Of a stretch of 55,113 bases of DNA, positions 28,702 through 37,548 are shown one piece after another. Source of the stretch: an uncultured Planctomycetaceae bacterium (GTDB lineage Bacteria; Planctomycetota; Planctomycetia; Planctomycetales; Planctomycetaceae). The notes below the pieces were generated by a model, which saw nothing but the letters and a program-made list of their open reading frames with translations, had not been told where the DNA came from and ran no database searches. The stretch lies in contig CALFSX010000139.1 in assembly GCA_937916515.1 (NCBI GenBank), positions 1-55,113 of the forward strand. The letters run 5' to 3'. Position numbers and translations under genes: made by a program. How positions within the stretch are numbered: the first letter of the stretch is position 1; each line of letters starts with the position of its first letter.

Positions 28702-29151
28702 ATGTTTTTGCGGATACTTGTTTGTGTTTTGCCCGTTATTTTGTGCCTGACGGGGTGCGACCGCACGGCAAAGTTGACCAGACTTAAATCCGGCGTCACG
28801 TTTGAAGTGCATTCAATTTTGGCAACCGCCAGTGCGAACACGATCAGCATGCCGGCCCCCGACACGGGTGAAGAAGTGTTTCTGTTTGTGAACCCTTTGG
28901 TTACTGCGGCAGACGTGGTGTTTGCAACTGCCACCACAGACGAATTCGATTTGGTGGCATTGAATGTGATTGTCAACAAGGCAGCCGGAGCCACCTTGGC
29001 AGCAGCAACTGCAACTCCTGGATCCAGGCTGGGTGTAGTGGTTAACGGTAAGCTGATATTTGTTTCTCCTGTCGTTACTGCCACAATCTCCAATTCGTTT
29101 GCAATTTCCGGATCGTTCAACATTGAGGACTGGAATGCGATACTGGAATAG
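28702..29151 (+). CDS. Lipoprotein resembling the SecD P1 head domain
   Basis: A 149-residue lipoprotein: hydrophobic residues 2-15, lipobox LTGC with acylated C19. The C-terminal half (RLGVVVNGKLIFVSPVV, then ATISNSFAISGSFNIEDW) resembles the part of the SecD periplasmic P1 domain that reads 'ixLDGkVisAPvIxxxIsxGxaqIsG'. No membrane channel part is present. Thus it is a stand-alone SecD-P1-like domain tethered to a membrane. ATG 28702 has a GGAG ribosome site. The next gene, 66 bases on, encodes a small membrane protein and may be co-transcribed. A role in export is only a resemblance-based guess. Confidence 0.7.
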   Translation: MFLRILVCVLPVILCLTGCDRTAKLTRLKSGVTFEVHSILATASANTISMPAPDTGEEVFLFVNPLVTAADVVFATATTDEFDLVALNVIVNKAAGATLAAATATPGSRLGVVVNGKLIFVSPVVTATISNSFAISGSFNIEDWNAILE

Positions 29152-29217
29152 GGCATGTTAATTGGTGGCAGTGTGTTGATATCAAGGTCGGTCAGGCGTG
29201 AATGAAGGGATCCTTGA

Positions 29218-29496
29218 ATGAGCGGCAAGACGGTGCTTTTGCGTTGGCAGCGGCGAGGTTTGATTGCGGCGGTATTATGCGTGATATCAATGTTGTTTGC
29301 GTTGCCGCTGGTGGTGCTGTTGGGCGGAGGCATTGCGGCCGCCGTGAGTGGGTTTCTGTTCTTAAGCCTGTTCGCTTTTATTCAGGTTCCATTGTTGTTG
29401 TTACTTCGTTTTAACAAGCAGTTTGGCGCCACAACGTGGGGGCTGCCGACACGGGCAGTTTCGGAAAGTACTGTAGTTGCCGCGGCGAAGAACTAA
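29218..29496 (+). CDS. Small membrane protein, unknown
   Basis: A 92-residue protein with a basic N-terminus (LLRWQRR) and two hydrophobic segments (about 13-38 and 42-62), so both ends are probably cytoplasmic. AAGGGA lies about 15 bases before the ATG. I recognise no family. It follows the SecD-P1-like lipoprotein gene in the same direction. Confidence 0.6.
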   Translation: MSGKTVLLRWQRRGLIAAVLCVISMLFALPLVVLLGGGIAAAVSGFLFLSLFAFIQVPLLLLLRFNKQFGATTWGLPTRAVSESTVVAAAKN

Positions 29497-29989
29497 CGTC
29501 ACAGACCAGTACGCAGCGCAGGCAAGCAGATCTATTCAACAACCGGATTCGTGGCCCCTAGTAAGACGCTCTATTGAATGGGGATCTTCAGCACAATCCC
29601 CCACGGCTGATTTCACGCTCAATTCCCTCGCATTTTGCTCTTCAGAGACTGTCACAGTCTTCGTCAGGGCCTTCCTGACCGGATTTCCGCTCCCGTATTG
29701 CCGAAAACAGGCGGTTGGTCGGCGAAGCCTTTTGAGGAAACGGGCTGAGCTGAGTACACTAATCGCTGACGAATTTTGGCAATCGCCGTCACAACTGGCG
29801 GTCACGGCATCGTTTCGGCGGCATTATTCGCAATAAACAATAAACCAGATCAGGCGTTCGCTTCGAGTAATTTCAGCGGCCGCCGGGAAATGTGACACTG
29901 CGGCGTAATCACGCGGCGATGTCGCTAAAAAAGAATCCGGCCAAAACCGGCCAGGTTGGCTGTCTTAACAAATTTAGAACTATCCACGT
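29497..29989. other. Intergenic region upstream of rimO
   Basis: About 490 bases. Two open frames of 89 and 119 codons lie on opposite strands over each other and lack any family traits. No clear repeat was seen apart from small hairpins such as CCGGCCAAAACCGGCC near 29938-29953. Confidence 0.4.
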
Positions 29990-31408
29990 ATGTCGCTGCC
30001 AATTATTGAACCCGATGCACCTGTGCCAATGATGTCCGTTCCGGAAGTGACGGGCCCCAGCAAGGGCAGTTACGCTTTCGTGAGCCTGGGATGTCCGAAA
30101 AATCTGGTCGACAGCGAACGCATGCTGGGTAGTCTGGCCATTGACGGTTATTCCCTGGTGACGGACCCTGCCAATTCCGACTTTGTGATCGTGAACACCT
30201 GCGGCTTTATCGAAAGCAGTCGGCAGGAATCCAAAGCCGTCATTCAGGAAATGTTAGACCTGAAACGTCAGGGCAAGACCAAGGGAGTTATTGTCGCCGG
30301 CTGCCTGCCTCAGCGTTTGGAAGAAGGCGGGCTGATTAATGAGATGCCTGAAATCGACCACGTTGTAGGCGTCTTCGGTCGCGACGAAATCACCAAAGTT
30401 GCCGATCGACTTGTCGGCGGAATGAATGAACAGCGCGAGTTGTTTCGTCCGGCCCCAATTAAGGCCATGGACGACCGAGCCCGCCTGCGAATCACGCCCG
30501 CCCACTATGCTTACCTGAAGATTTCAGAAGGCTGCGATCGTACGTGTACGTTTTGTTCGATCCCCATGATGCGTGGTAAACACATTACCAAGCCGATCGA
30601 AATGGTGGTTGAAGAAGCTCGCGAACTAGCGGCTGACGGTGTTCGAGAGCTGATTCTGGTGGCTCAGGATACAACCTATTACGGCATGGATCTGTATGGC
30701 GAAGTGCGGCTGGTCGAGCTGCTGAAAGAACTGGACAAGGTGGACGGCATTGACTGGATTCGCCTGATGTATCTGTACCCGGTTCACTTTACCGATGCAT
30801 TGATTGATCAGATTGTGGCGTCGCCCAGGATTATCCCTTACCTGGATATGCCGCTGCAGCACATCAATTCCGCCGTGCTGAAACGTATGCAGCGTCGAGT
30901 TAATTCTGAGGCAACACGGGAACTGGTCACGAAGCTGCGAGAACGTGTTCCGAACCTTGTACTGCGAACGACCTTCATCGCCGGCTTTCCGGGGGAGACT
31001 CAGGAACAGTTTGAAGAGTTGCGTGACTTTATCAAAGAGACTCGTTTCGAACGGATGGGCGTGTTCACATATTCCGTAGAACCGGGAACTCCCGCGATCA
31101 AGCTGGATGGCCATCTGGATGAAGCTGTGAAGGATGCTCGCCGAGACGAACTGATGGAATTGCAGCAGCAGATCGCCTTCGAACACGCTGATTCGCTGAT
31201 CGGATACGAACTGGACGTCATCATCGACGAAGAAGTGGAAGAAGGCGTCTACATCGGACGATCTTTCGCGGATGCTCCGGAGATCGATTCCAACGTGTTT
31301 GTTTCCGGTGAGAACCTTGAAATCGGCAGCATGGTGCCAGTTGAGATCGTTCGTCGCGAAGATTACGATCTGATCGGTGTGGCCATCACGGAAGACGTCA
31401 TTGAATAA
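29990..31408 (+). CDS. rimO: Ribosomal protein S12 methylthiotransferase RimO
   Basis: A 472-residue radical-SAM enzyme that methylthiolates the conserved aspartate of ribosomal protein S12. The N-terminal iron-sulfur cysteines lie in SLGCPKNLVDSE, NTCGFI and VAGCLPQR. The radical-SAM CxxxCxxC is CDRTCTFC (about 181-188). The order of blocks (NTCGFIESSRQES) and the start SLGCPKN point to RimO rather than MiaB. A C-terminal TRAM domain (about 405-470) is present. It is followed 10 bases later by a perfect palindrome. Confidence 0.95.
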   Translation: MSLPIIEPDAPVPMMSVPEVTGPSKGSYAFVSLGCPKNLVDSERMLGSLAIDGYSLVTDPANSDFVIVNTCGFIESSRQESKAVIQEMLDLKRQGKTKGVIVAGCLPQRLEEGGLINEMPEIDHVVGVFGRDEITKVADRLVGGMNEQRELFRPAPIKAMDDRARLRITPAHYAYLKISEGCDRTCTFCSIPMMRGKHITKPIEMVVEEARELAADGVRELILVAQDTTYYGMDLYGEVRLVELLKELDKVDGIDWIRLMYLYPVHFTDALIDQIVASPRIIPYLDMPLQHINSAVLKRMQRRVNSEATRELVTKLRERVPNLVLRTTFIAGFPGETQEQFEELRDFIKETRFERMGVFTYSVEPGTPAIKLDGHLDEAVKDARRDELMELQQQIAFEHADSLIGYELDVIIDEEVEEGVYIGRSFADAPEIDSNVFVSGENLEIGSMVPVEIVRREDYDLIGVAITEDVIE

Positions 31409-31417
31409 CAGTTGTGG

Positions 31418-31443
31418 CCGTGCCGCTTGATCAAGCGGCACGG
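31418..31443 (+). terminator. Perfect 26-bp palindrome after rimO
   Basis: CCGTGCCGCTTGATCAAGCGGCACGG, 9 bases after the rimO stop. It has no spacer (a real hairpin would leave a 4-base loop) and only a weak T-rich tail. It is probably a terminator or a transcript-end hairpin; a protein-binding operator is an alternative. Confidence 0.65.
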
Positions 31444-31676
31444 TTGTCGACCTTGTTTTGATCGCCCATGATGTTGCGGCATTGAAAACAGCATTGCTTT
31501 GTCACGCACCGCGAAGCACGCTGCATCAATGTAAATAACCTGGATGAAGCATCATCAAAACGGACTAATTTTGCGATGGATCGCAGTAAGGTCTTTTCAG
31601 TCGCTATTAAGCTATTAACCTGCCCTGCAAAATTCGAACAATCGTCGGTTTAAACACAGAACTCAGAACGAACAGC

Positions 31677-32312
31677 ATGAGCGTTTCGGAGACAACAGTC
31701 AGCGACACAAACAAGCCAGCCAGGCTGGGGCGAGAATCGCTGAACCTTCCGAATTTTATCACCATCAGTCGTTTCGCGCTGTCGTTGATTCTGTTTGCCT
31801 TAATCGATATCGGCGGGTACTGGCTGACATCCACGGCGTTGTTTGTATTTGCGGCGTCCACCGATTGGCTGGATGGCTATCTGGCTCGCAAGTACGGCCA
31901 GGTAACGACTCTGGGCCGAATTCTGGATCCGTTTGTCGATAAGATTATCGTGGGAGGCGCTTTTCTGTTTCTGCTGGCTAAGTCAGGGGCAAGCGAAAAC
32001 GGTGTTGTGCTGAATTCCGGCGTTAACGCATGGATGGTGATTATTGTCATTGGTCGAGAAATGTTCATCAGCAGCCTGCGTGGTTTTCTGGAACAACAAG
32101 GCAAAGATTTTTCCGCCAGCATCAGCGGCAAACTGAAGATGGCTCTGCAATGTGTGGCCGTTACAGCCAGCCTGTTGTCACTGAGTCCCGCTGTAGAATA
32201 CTCGTGGTTGGTACTGACACGCGATGTGTTGCTGTGGTCTGCCGTGGCAGTTACCGTTTGGAGCGGACTGGTGTACGTGGTGCGAGCCGTGAAATTGCTT
32301 CGCGAGAAATAG
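31677..32312 (+). CDS. pgsA: CDP-alcohol phosphatidyltransferase, PgsA type
   Basis: A 211-residue membrane enzyme that should make phosphatidylglycerophosphate from CDP-diacylglycerol and glycerol-3-phosphate. The family motif DG-x2-AR-x8-G-x3-D-x3-D is intact at about residues 64-88 (DWLDGYLARKYGQVTTLG, then RILDPFVDK). N-terminal LNLPNFITISRF is typical of PgsA. Four to six hydrophobic segments are seen. It lies between rimO and tgt in the same direction but with gaps of 170-270 bases. Confidence 0.92.
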   Translation: MSVSETTVSDTNKPARLGRESLNLPNFITISRFALSLILFALIDIGGYWLTSTALFVFAASTDWLDGYLARKYGQVTTLGRILDPFVDKIIVGGAFLFLLAKSGASENGVVLNSGVNAWMVIIVIGREMFISSLRGFLEQQGKDFSASISGKLKMALQCVAVTASLLSLSPAVEYSWLVLTRDVLLWSAVAVTVWSGLVYVVRAVKLLREK

Positions 32313-32484
32313 TGCTCACCCAAACTCGGAGGCTGTTTCGTTCTGCAGGCGAAGCAACTTTGATTCAGTTTTTAATTTACGCTGAACGCAGGCCAAACGA
32401 CGCCTGACAGCACAATGGCAGTCTTTGCGGCCGAAGCATGGCACCAAATTTCCTTAATCGGCGCAATTCAATTTCGATCGTCTG

Positions 32485-33642
32485 ATGACAACAGAAACTT
32501 CCAAGTGGACTCCCGGTGGAGGACTACATTTCGAACTGCTGGCAACCAGCGGGCAAGCTCGTCGAGGGCGCTTCGTTACGGCTCATGGAGTCGTGGACAC
32601 GCCGGCGTTTATGCCCGTCGGCACGCAAGCGACCGTTAAGTGCGTACTGCCGCAGCAGGTTGCCGACACGGGGGCTCAGGTGGTTCTGGCCAACACTTAC
32701 CACATGGGGCTTCGCGACCGAACTCAGATTGTCGAACGTCTGGGCGGCCTGCATGGAATGATGCGTTGGGATCAAACCATTCTCACGGACTCCGGCGGGT
32801 TTCAGGTGTTCAGCCTGCCCGACCGAAAGATCACGGAAGAAGGCGTCAGCTTCCAGTTTCGTACGTCTCAGGACGAACACGGAGAAGCCATGACTCTGTC
32901 GCCCGAAAAGGCGATGGACATCCAGCGCAGACTGGGAGCCGATATTGTGATGGCCTTCGACGAATGCGTCGATCACAAGGCGCCTCGAAACTATATGAGC
33001 CAGTCATTAGATCGCACGCTGCGATGGCTGAAACGCTGTGCCGATTGCCCGATTCAGGAACACCAGCACCTGTTCGGCATCATTCAGGGCGGCATGGAAC
33101 TGGACCTGCGCGCGAAAGCCGTCAAACAGGTGACATCGCTGAACCTGCCCGGTTACGCCATCGGTGGCGTTTCCGTGGGAGAAGGCCATGAAGCGATGGT
33201 GCGAATTGTACGTCACACCGCGCCGTTGATGCCCGCCGATCAGGTGCGATACCTGATGGGCGTGGGGCTTCCGGAAGACCTTGTGGCTTCTGTGCGAGCC
33301 GGAATGGACATTCACGACTGCATCATTCCCACGCGTTATGCTCGCGAAGGTACCGTCTTTAACTGGGACGGAAAAATGCGGCTGCAGGACAAACGCTTTC
33401 GCAAAGACCGCTATCCGATTGATACCGCTTGTTCCTGCGTAGCGTGTGCGGGCGGCTTTAGTCGAGCGTACCTGCGACATCTGCTGTTTGCCGACGAAGG
33501 CCTGTATCAGACGCTGGCCACCTTACACAACCTGCAATTCTATCAGGACCTGATGAAGGCCATGCGAACCGCCATTGAAGACAACGTCTTCGATCACTGG
33601 GCGGCTGCATTTCTGCAACGCTATCTGCCAAAGCGTCGTTAG
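32485..33642 (+). CDS. tgt: Queuine tRNA-ribosyltransferase
   Basis: A 385-residue TGT that exchanges guanine 34 for preQ1 in tRNAs with GUN anticodons. The base-binding Asp lies in LTDSGGFQVFSL (about 102), the nucleophile Asp in GMDIHDCIIPTRYAREG (about 279), and the zinc site in CSCVACAGGFSRAYLRH near the C-terminus. The length and order of motifs are normal for bacterial TGT. It ends 19 bases before a repeat block of types B and A that separates it from the convergent porin gene. Confidence 0.95.
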   Translation: MTTETSKWTPGGGLHFELLATSGQARRGRFVTAHGVVDTPAFMPVGTQATVKCVLPQQVADTGAQVVLANTYHMGLRDRTQIVERLGGLHGMMRWDQTILTDSGGFQVFSLPDRKITEEGVSFQFRTSQDEHGEAMTLSPEKAMDIQRRLGADIVMAFDECVDHKAPRNYMSQSLDRTLRWLKRCADCPIQEHQHLFGIIQGGMELDLRAKAVKQVTSLNLPGYAIGGVSVGEGHEAMVRIVRHTAPLMPADQVRYLMGVGLPEDLVASVRAGMDIHDCIIPTRYAREGTVFNWDGKMRLQDKRFRKDRYPIDTACSCVACAGGFSRAYLRHLLFADEGLYQTLATLHNLQFYQDLMKAMRTAIEDNVFDHWAAAFLQRYLPKRR

Positions 33643-33660
33643 ACCTCTGGATTGACGAAA

Positions 33661-33750
33661 CATGTTCACATTGAGTCAAATTTTCAGAGCGACAGCGGAG
33701 CTTTTTCGGTCGGTAGCTCGCAGCGTCTTAGGCACTGCCTCGTTAGAGTT
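33661..33750 (-). repeat. Intergenic repeat type B, copy 2
   Basis: Reads on the minus strand as CTAACGAGGCAGTGCCTAAGACG, AGCTACCGACCG, GCTCCGCTGTCGCTCTGAAAA, TTTGACTCAATGTGAACATG. It joins the type A copy at 33755-33871, so the gap between tgt and the porin is one composite repeat. Confidence 0.8.
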
Positions 33751-33754
33751 TTGC

Positions 33755-33871
33755 TTAAAATGATGCACACGGTCCGCATGTTGGTCGTAGCGACAACGGT
33801 GCGCCTTAGCGTTTGGAACGCCACACGTCTTCCAGCCAACCACGCCACCAAGTCAAGGGCGAGCCCCTTGT
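33755..33871 (-). repeat. Intergenic repeat type A, copy 4, abutting the porin stop codon
   Basis: Hairpin CAAGGGGCTCGCCCTTG (33854-33870, minus strand) directly after the TAA of the porin gene, then GTGGCGTGGTTGGCTGGAAGACGTG, and the core GGCGCACCGTTGTCGCTACGACCAACATGCG. The block order is identical to copies 1 and 5. Confidence 0.85.
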
Positions 33872-35301
33872 TAGAATTCCAGTTGAGCTCGAACAGCGAA
33901 GATATCGGTATCGCTGCTGCCGACCGGCGCTCTGTTCAGGTCTGCTTTGATGTAGTTGAATTGCATCTTGGTGTAGTTGTTCAAATACCAGTTCAAACCG
34001 TAAGTCATGTTGGTTAATTCGCCACCTGTGATCAGGCCGTCGTTAAGGTCAATCCATGAATACCGCACGGCCACTTCCCACGCTCCAAAACCGCAGGATG
34101 TCCCAACGGGATGAGCCGGCTTTATTCGGCCGAGGGCGGCACTTGTCTTGTTGTACGGACGGTGTTCTCCCGTCATGATCCAGCCCATTTGAGCGTAGTA
34201 GGACGGAAACGTCGCGTTGTTGCCGCTGTCTGTATTCACCAGCGAATAGCGAAGTTCAGACTGAGCGTGCAGGGGGCCCCATGTGCCCGCCAGTTCAGCA
34301 TTAAACAGGTTGGCATTTTCTGCAGGAATCGGCAGTGTGTCGACGAAAAACGGAACAGAACCAGGTTCATTCACCGGACCACCGAATTCCGGAACGTTGC
34401 GATAGCGAATATTGCTGTCTGGATTCGCCACAAAGCTATAGCCGCCGCCAATGTGGACAAGAAAATCGTTGCACGTGTCTTCCAACAGGACTCGCGTAAC
34501 TCTGGCGGCTCCACCATAACCGCGGTCGCCGATGCTGTTACCGAATGCATCTGTTCCGCTGCCGAAGATCGACGCGGCCCATGTGGCATTTTCGTCGGCA
34601 GTTGAATCGTGAAACCCAATGCCGAACTGCCGGAAGGGGGCCATCCCGAACATCAGCGGACGTTCCAGAAAGGTAAGTTCTTTAACGCTGGTCAGTTCGT
34701 CCAGGCCAAACGGCTGACGCTATTGTCCAATTCGAACATTGCCGAAAACGGGGACTTTCGAGATGTCCAGCCAGACGTCCATGAACGAGGGACGCCCGTT
34801 GAACGCAAAGTCCATTTCCAATTGATAGCTTACATTGTCAGCAACTTTGCCAATGGCAGCAATTCGAGCACGCCGAAATCCTCGGTCATCCTGCACGTCT
34901 CCCACGGTTGCCGTGCTGGCAGCATCCTGTCGAAACCACGCTGAATCGGCCTGAAAGAACCCCGTCACCTTGACGGATGGATACACCGGAGCAGCAGGAG
35001 CCATGGATGAGGCTGCTTTCGGCTTTTCACTAAGGGCGAGCTTTAGGTGCCTGAGTTCCTCTTCCAGTGCCAAAAATCGAGCGTCAAGTGGATCGACTGA
35101 CGCTGGCGCCACTTGGGTGTCTGGTTCCTGAAATGTGACGGCCGTTGGCAGGAATGGCGGACTGTTACCGTCGTTAAACAATGGCAGTGAGTCGCCAGCC
35201 ATGGTGTTGGAGACCATAGCGACAGACGTGATTGCGAGAAGTAGTAGCTGTCGTCCGGAAGTTAGTTTCCGGACTTTGCCTGGTTCGTTGCAATTCATCA
35301 T
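33871..35301 (-). pseudogene. Phosphate-selective porin O/P-like gene with an in-frame amber codon
   Basis: An outer-membrane porin gene of 477 codons interrupted by TAG at 34720-34722. Both sides stay in one frame: before the stop the protein reads VPVFGNVRIGQ, after it RQPFGLDELTSVKELTFLERP, the expected OprP/OprO continuation. The first part has a signal peptide (ending near NTMAG), a short coiled-coil (LDARFLALEEELRHLKLAL) and barrel strands; the second has the rest of the barrel, ending in the outer-membrane-type Phe (RAQLEF). A single base change from Trp, Tyr, Gln, Lys, Leu, Ser or Glu would explain it. ATG 35301 has a GGAAC site. The gene is a pseudogene, a readthrough case or a sequencing error. 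Confidence 0.85.
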
Positions 35302-35331
35302 AATCGTTCCGTCGTGTTTTGCGGGCAATGG

Positions 35332-35355
35332 CCTAAGCAACAATGGTTGCTTAGG
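35332..35355 (-). promoter_or_regulatory. Hairpin/operator-like palindrome upstream of the porin
   Basis: CCTAAGCAAC and GTTGCTTAGG flank a 4-base centre, 31-54 bases upstream of the porin start codon. It may be an operator or a leader hairpin; the sequence alone cannot decide. Confidence 0.45.
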
Positions 35356-35525
35356 ATGCTGCACGATTTATCGGTTCGATTGTTTGCATGGTACGGGCTA
35401 CAACGATTGTTCGGCCTAATCTTAACGATGATGCAGGCTTCCATGTGCTATAACTTACCCAACGGTCACAACTGGGATCTCGCCCTCTTCGGCAAAAACT
35501 GCCACCAGCAGCTAAACTGCTTTAA

Positions 35526-36653
35526 TCACTCGCGATCGAAGCACTGGTTAACTATGTCTGAAGGACTGACGGCGATATGTTGCTGCGCTGACAGATAGGC
35601 GGCATCGACCAACGCCATGGTGTGCAGATTGTCCTGGCCGTTTCCCTGTGGAACCGTACCGGATTCAAGGCTGCACAACAGGTCGGCCATCGGTCCGATA
35701 AAGGCATCCGGAAACCAGGCTTCATCCCACCGAGGTTGATGCCAGCCGCCGGAGTCGTCAATTGTTGTGTAGTCGAGCGTACTGGGAGTTCTTTCTGGAT
35801 ACCCGGGCCAGCCAATGGTTCCGCGTGCCATGCCGCGAGTTCCTTCAACTCGCCAACGAATGCCAATGTCGTCGGCAGCACCTTCTCTGGCGGGCCCGGC
35901 CCAGACATCGTCCCACGCAGACGCCCGGACTCCGGAATCGTACTCCAGAATGTACAGAGCAATTCCATCCTGATGGTCGAACTTCTGGCTGGTGCGAGGA
36001 TCGGGAGTCACGCTGGCGAAAATGCGATCGGGATTCCCCAGCCAGTAACGAAACGTGTCCAAATGATGGATACTCATAATTCGCAACGTCACCCAACCCT
36101 GTCGTTCCTGCCACGGCATCCAATGCGGAATAGCTCGCATGTCAATCGTCGCCAATACGGGGTCACCCAATTTCCCCGAATCCAACAGATACTTGCAGGC
36201 TCGCACAGAATGGTCGAACCGCATATTCTGATTCACGGAAAGCACAACTCCGGCATCGTCGCACATTTTCACAATCGCAGCCGCTTCTGAGTAGTTCGAT
36301 CCCAGCGGCTTCTGAGCCAGAATTCCTCGCAGACTATTGGGAGCGGCTAACGCTCTGCGAATGATGTCGGCTTCGCAATCGGGAGGCACCGCAACGTCCA
36401 GCACCTTCACGTTGGGATCGGCAACCAATTGCTCAACAGTATCGTAGACTTTGGCGATGCCGTGGCGATTGGCCGCAGCTTCTGCGTTGGTTCGCGTGCG
36501 TGAAGTGATTGCAACGGGGTTCAAACCGTGACGGCGATAGGCCACCAAATGGCAGTCAGCCATGATAAACCCGGCTCCCACGCAGCCGATACCAACTGAC
36601 CGATCAAGTGGTAACGGTGTGTGAATCGATTTCAGAAGGCTGTCTTCAAACAT
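35526..36653 (-). CDS. Gfo/Idh/MocA-family oxidoreductase
   Basis: A 375-residue NAD(P)-dependent sugar or inositol dehydrogenase-like protein. The Rossmann domain begins with [12 protein letters not shown] (about 21-32). The family's catalytic EKP block reads AQKPLG, with Gln for Glu. The C-terminal beta-sheet domain runs from about 135, with [14 protein letters not shown] at the usual His position. No signal peptide is present. The substrate is unknown. It is flanked by unrelated genes, so context gives no help. Confidence 0.9.
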   Translation of the reverse strand: MFEDSLLKSIHTPLPLDRSVGIGCVGAGFIMADCHLVAYRRHGLNPVAITSRTRTNAEAAANRHGIAKVYDTVEQLVADPNVKVLDVAVPPDCEADIIRRALAAPNSLRGILAQKPLGSNYSEAAAIVKMCDDAGVVLSVNQNMRFDHSVRACKYLLDSGKLGDPVLATIDMRAIPHWMPWQERQGWVTLRIMSIHHLDTFRYWLGNPDRIFASVTPDPRTSQKFDHQDGIALYILEYDSGVRASAWDDVWAGPAREGAADDIGIRWRVEGTRGMARGTIGWPGYPERTPSTLDYTTIDDSGGWHQPRWDEAWFPDAFIGPMADLLCSLESGTVPQGNGQDNLHTMALVDAAYLSAQQHIAVSPSDIVNQCFDRE

Positions 36654-36804
36654 TCAGTCACAATTCAAAGAAAGGAATCGTTTCGCAGTTTTCTGTGAAC
36701 GTCGCTGGTTGAAAGAGGAGTGCTGCATCTGATACTGGTTCTGCAGCAGATACTGTAAGTTATGGTCGTAATTCGTTGCAAAAAAAACGCACAGACGCAG
36801 TTGC

Positions 36805-36880
36805 CTTGGGGCGTGCGGCGTTCGACTGAGCTTGCGAAGGCAGCCCCGGGGATTTCGTTGTACCTCGCTCCAGTTGCGGC
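36805..36880 (+). repeat. Intergenic repeat type C, copy 3
   Basis: GGGGCGTGCGGCGTTCGACTGAGCTTGCGAAGGCAGCCCCGGGGATTTCG, then CTCGCTCC. It shares ACTGAGCTTGCGAAGG and CCCCGGG with the copies at 7008-7077 and 16354-16425. It takes up much of the 330-base gap between the oxidoreductase and the next gene. Confidence 0.7.
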
Positions 36881-36981
36881 CACTCATCGTGCGTCCATCT
36901 CGACAAGCGTCAATTCAAAGCCTGAGCCACGGTGTTTAACACATCACCACCATCCCAACCGGGATGGCTAAACCGAGATGG

Positions 36982-37362
36982 CTAAGTTGTGGGCGGTTCT
37001 TCAATTCTCAACGTGACGGCGTCAACATGAGTGCCCGGTCCGGTTAGCGGAATGCTGACAATGTTGTAGTCGGCCAATTTGTCGCTGACATCAAATTCAC
37101 ACGTGGACTCAACACATCGAATCGCCCCAATATGAGAATCGTTGACTTGAATCGATTTCAAATCGGGAACACCGTCAACGACCAGCAATAGTCGAGTCCG
37201 GTTGTCAACTCCACTGGGTTTATGAAACTTCCGTCGAATCCGAATGGGAAGTTCGCCGGGGGCTTTTGCTGGAACAACAAAAGGTAAAACGCAGCGTTCC
37301 CAATTGTCTTCGTCAGCCGCAGAACAATCCCACGGGCCAGCAAGTCGGATATCGTGTGGCAT
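36982..37362 (-). CDS. Hypothetical beta-rich protein
   Basis: A 126-residue protein from ATG 37362; the frame upstream of that is type B repeat sequence. It has alternating hydrophobic strands with IRLAGPWDC, NWERCVLPFVVPA, IRRKFHKPSG, RLLLVVDGV and VNDSHIG, which recall the jelly-roll sugar-binding domain at the N-terminus of family 2 glycosidases. That resemblance is weak. No signal peptide. It lies 181 bases downstream of the DUF58 gene, in the same direction. Confidence 0.6.
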   Translation of the reverse strand: MPHDIRLAGPWDCSAADEDNWERCVLPFVVPAKAPGELPIRIRRKFHKPSGVDNRTRLLLVVDGVPDLKSIQVNDSHIGAIRCVESTCEFDVSDKLADYNIVSIPLTGPGTHVDAVTLRIEEPPTT

Positions 37363-37391
37363 AGTGTTTTTCGATCTCAGTTCGATGAATA

Positions 37392-37448
37392 TCGGAGCGA
37401 TTCCGAGCGGCAGCTCGAATGGTCTGACGCGTGGCCTCGTTAGACTTC
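37392..37448 (-). repeat. Intergenic repeat type B, partial copy 3
   Basis: Minus strand: CTAACGAGGCCACGCGTCAGACC, ATTCGAGCTGCCGCTCGGAATCGCTCC. It lacks the GACTCAACGTGAA end and stands in tandem with copy 4. Confidence 0.7.
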
Positions 37449-37463
37449 TTAAAGCAGCAAACT

Positions 37464-37548
37464 TGTTCACGTTGAGTCAAGTTTTCAGAGCGACAACGGA
37501 GCGTTTCTGAGCGTCAGCTCAAATGATCTGAGGCACGGCCTCGTTAGA
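37464..37548 (-). repeat. Intergenic repeat type B, copy 4, starting at the DUF58 stop codon
   Basis: Minus strand: TAACGAGGCCGTGCCTCAGATC, ATTTGAGCTGACGCTCAGAAACGCTCCGTTGTCGCTCTGAAAA, CTTGACTCAACGTGAACA. Its first TAA is the stop codon of the DUF58 gene. Confidence 0.8.

Noticed and set aside
37363-37470. N-terminal extension of the beta-rich hypothetical
   Set aside because: Encoded by type B repeat sequence; the conserved-looking protein begins at ATG 37362.
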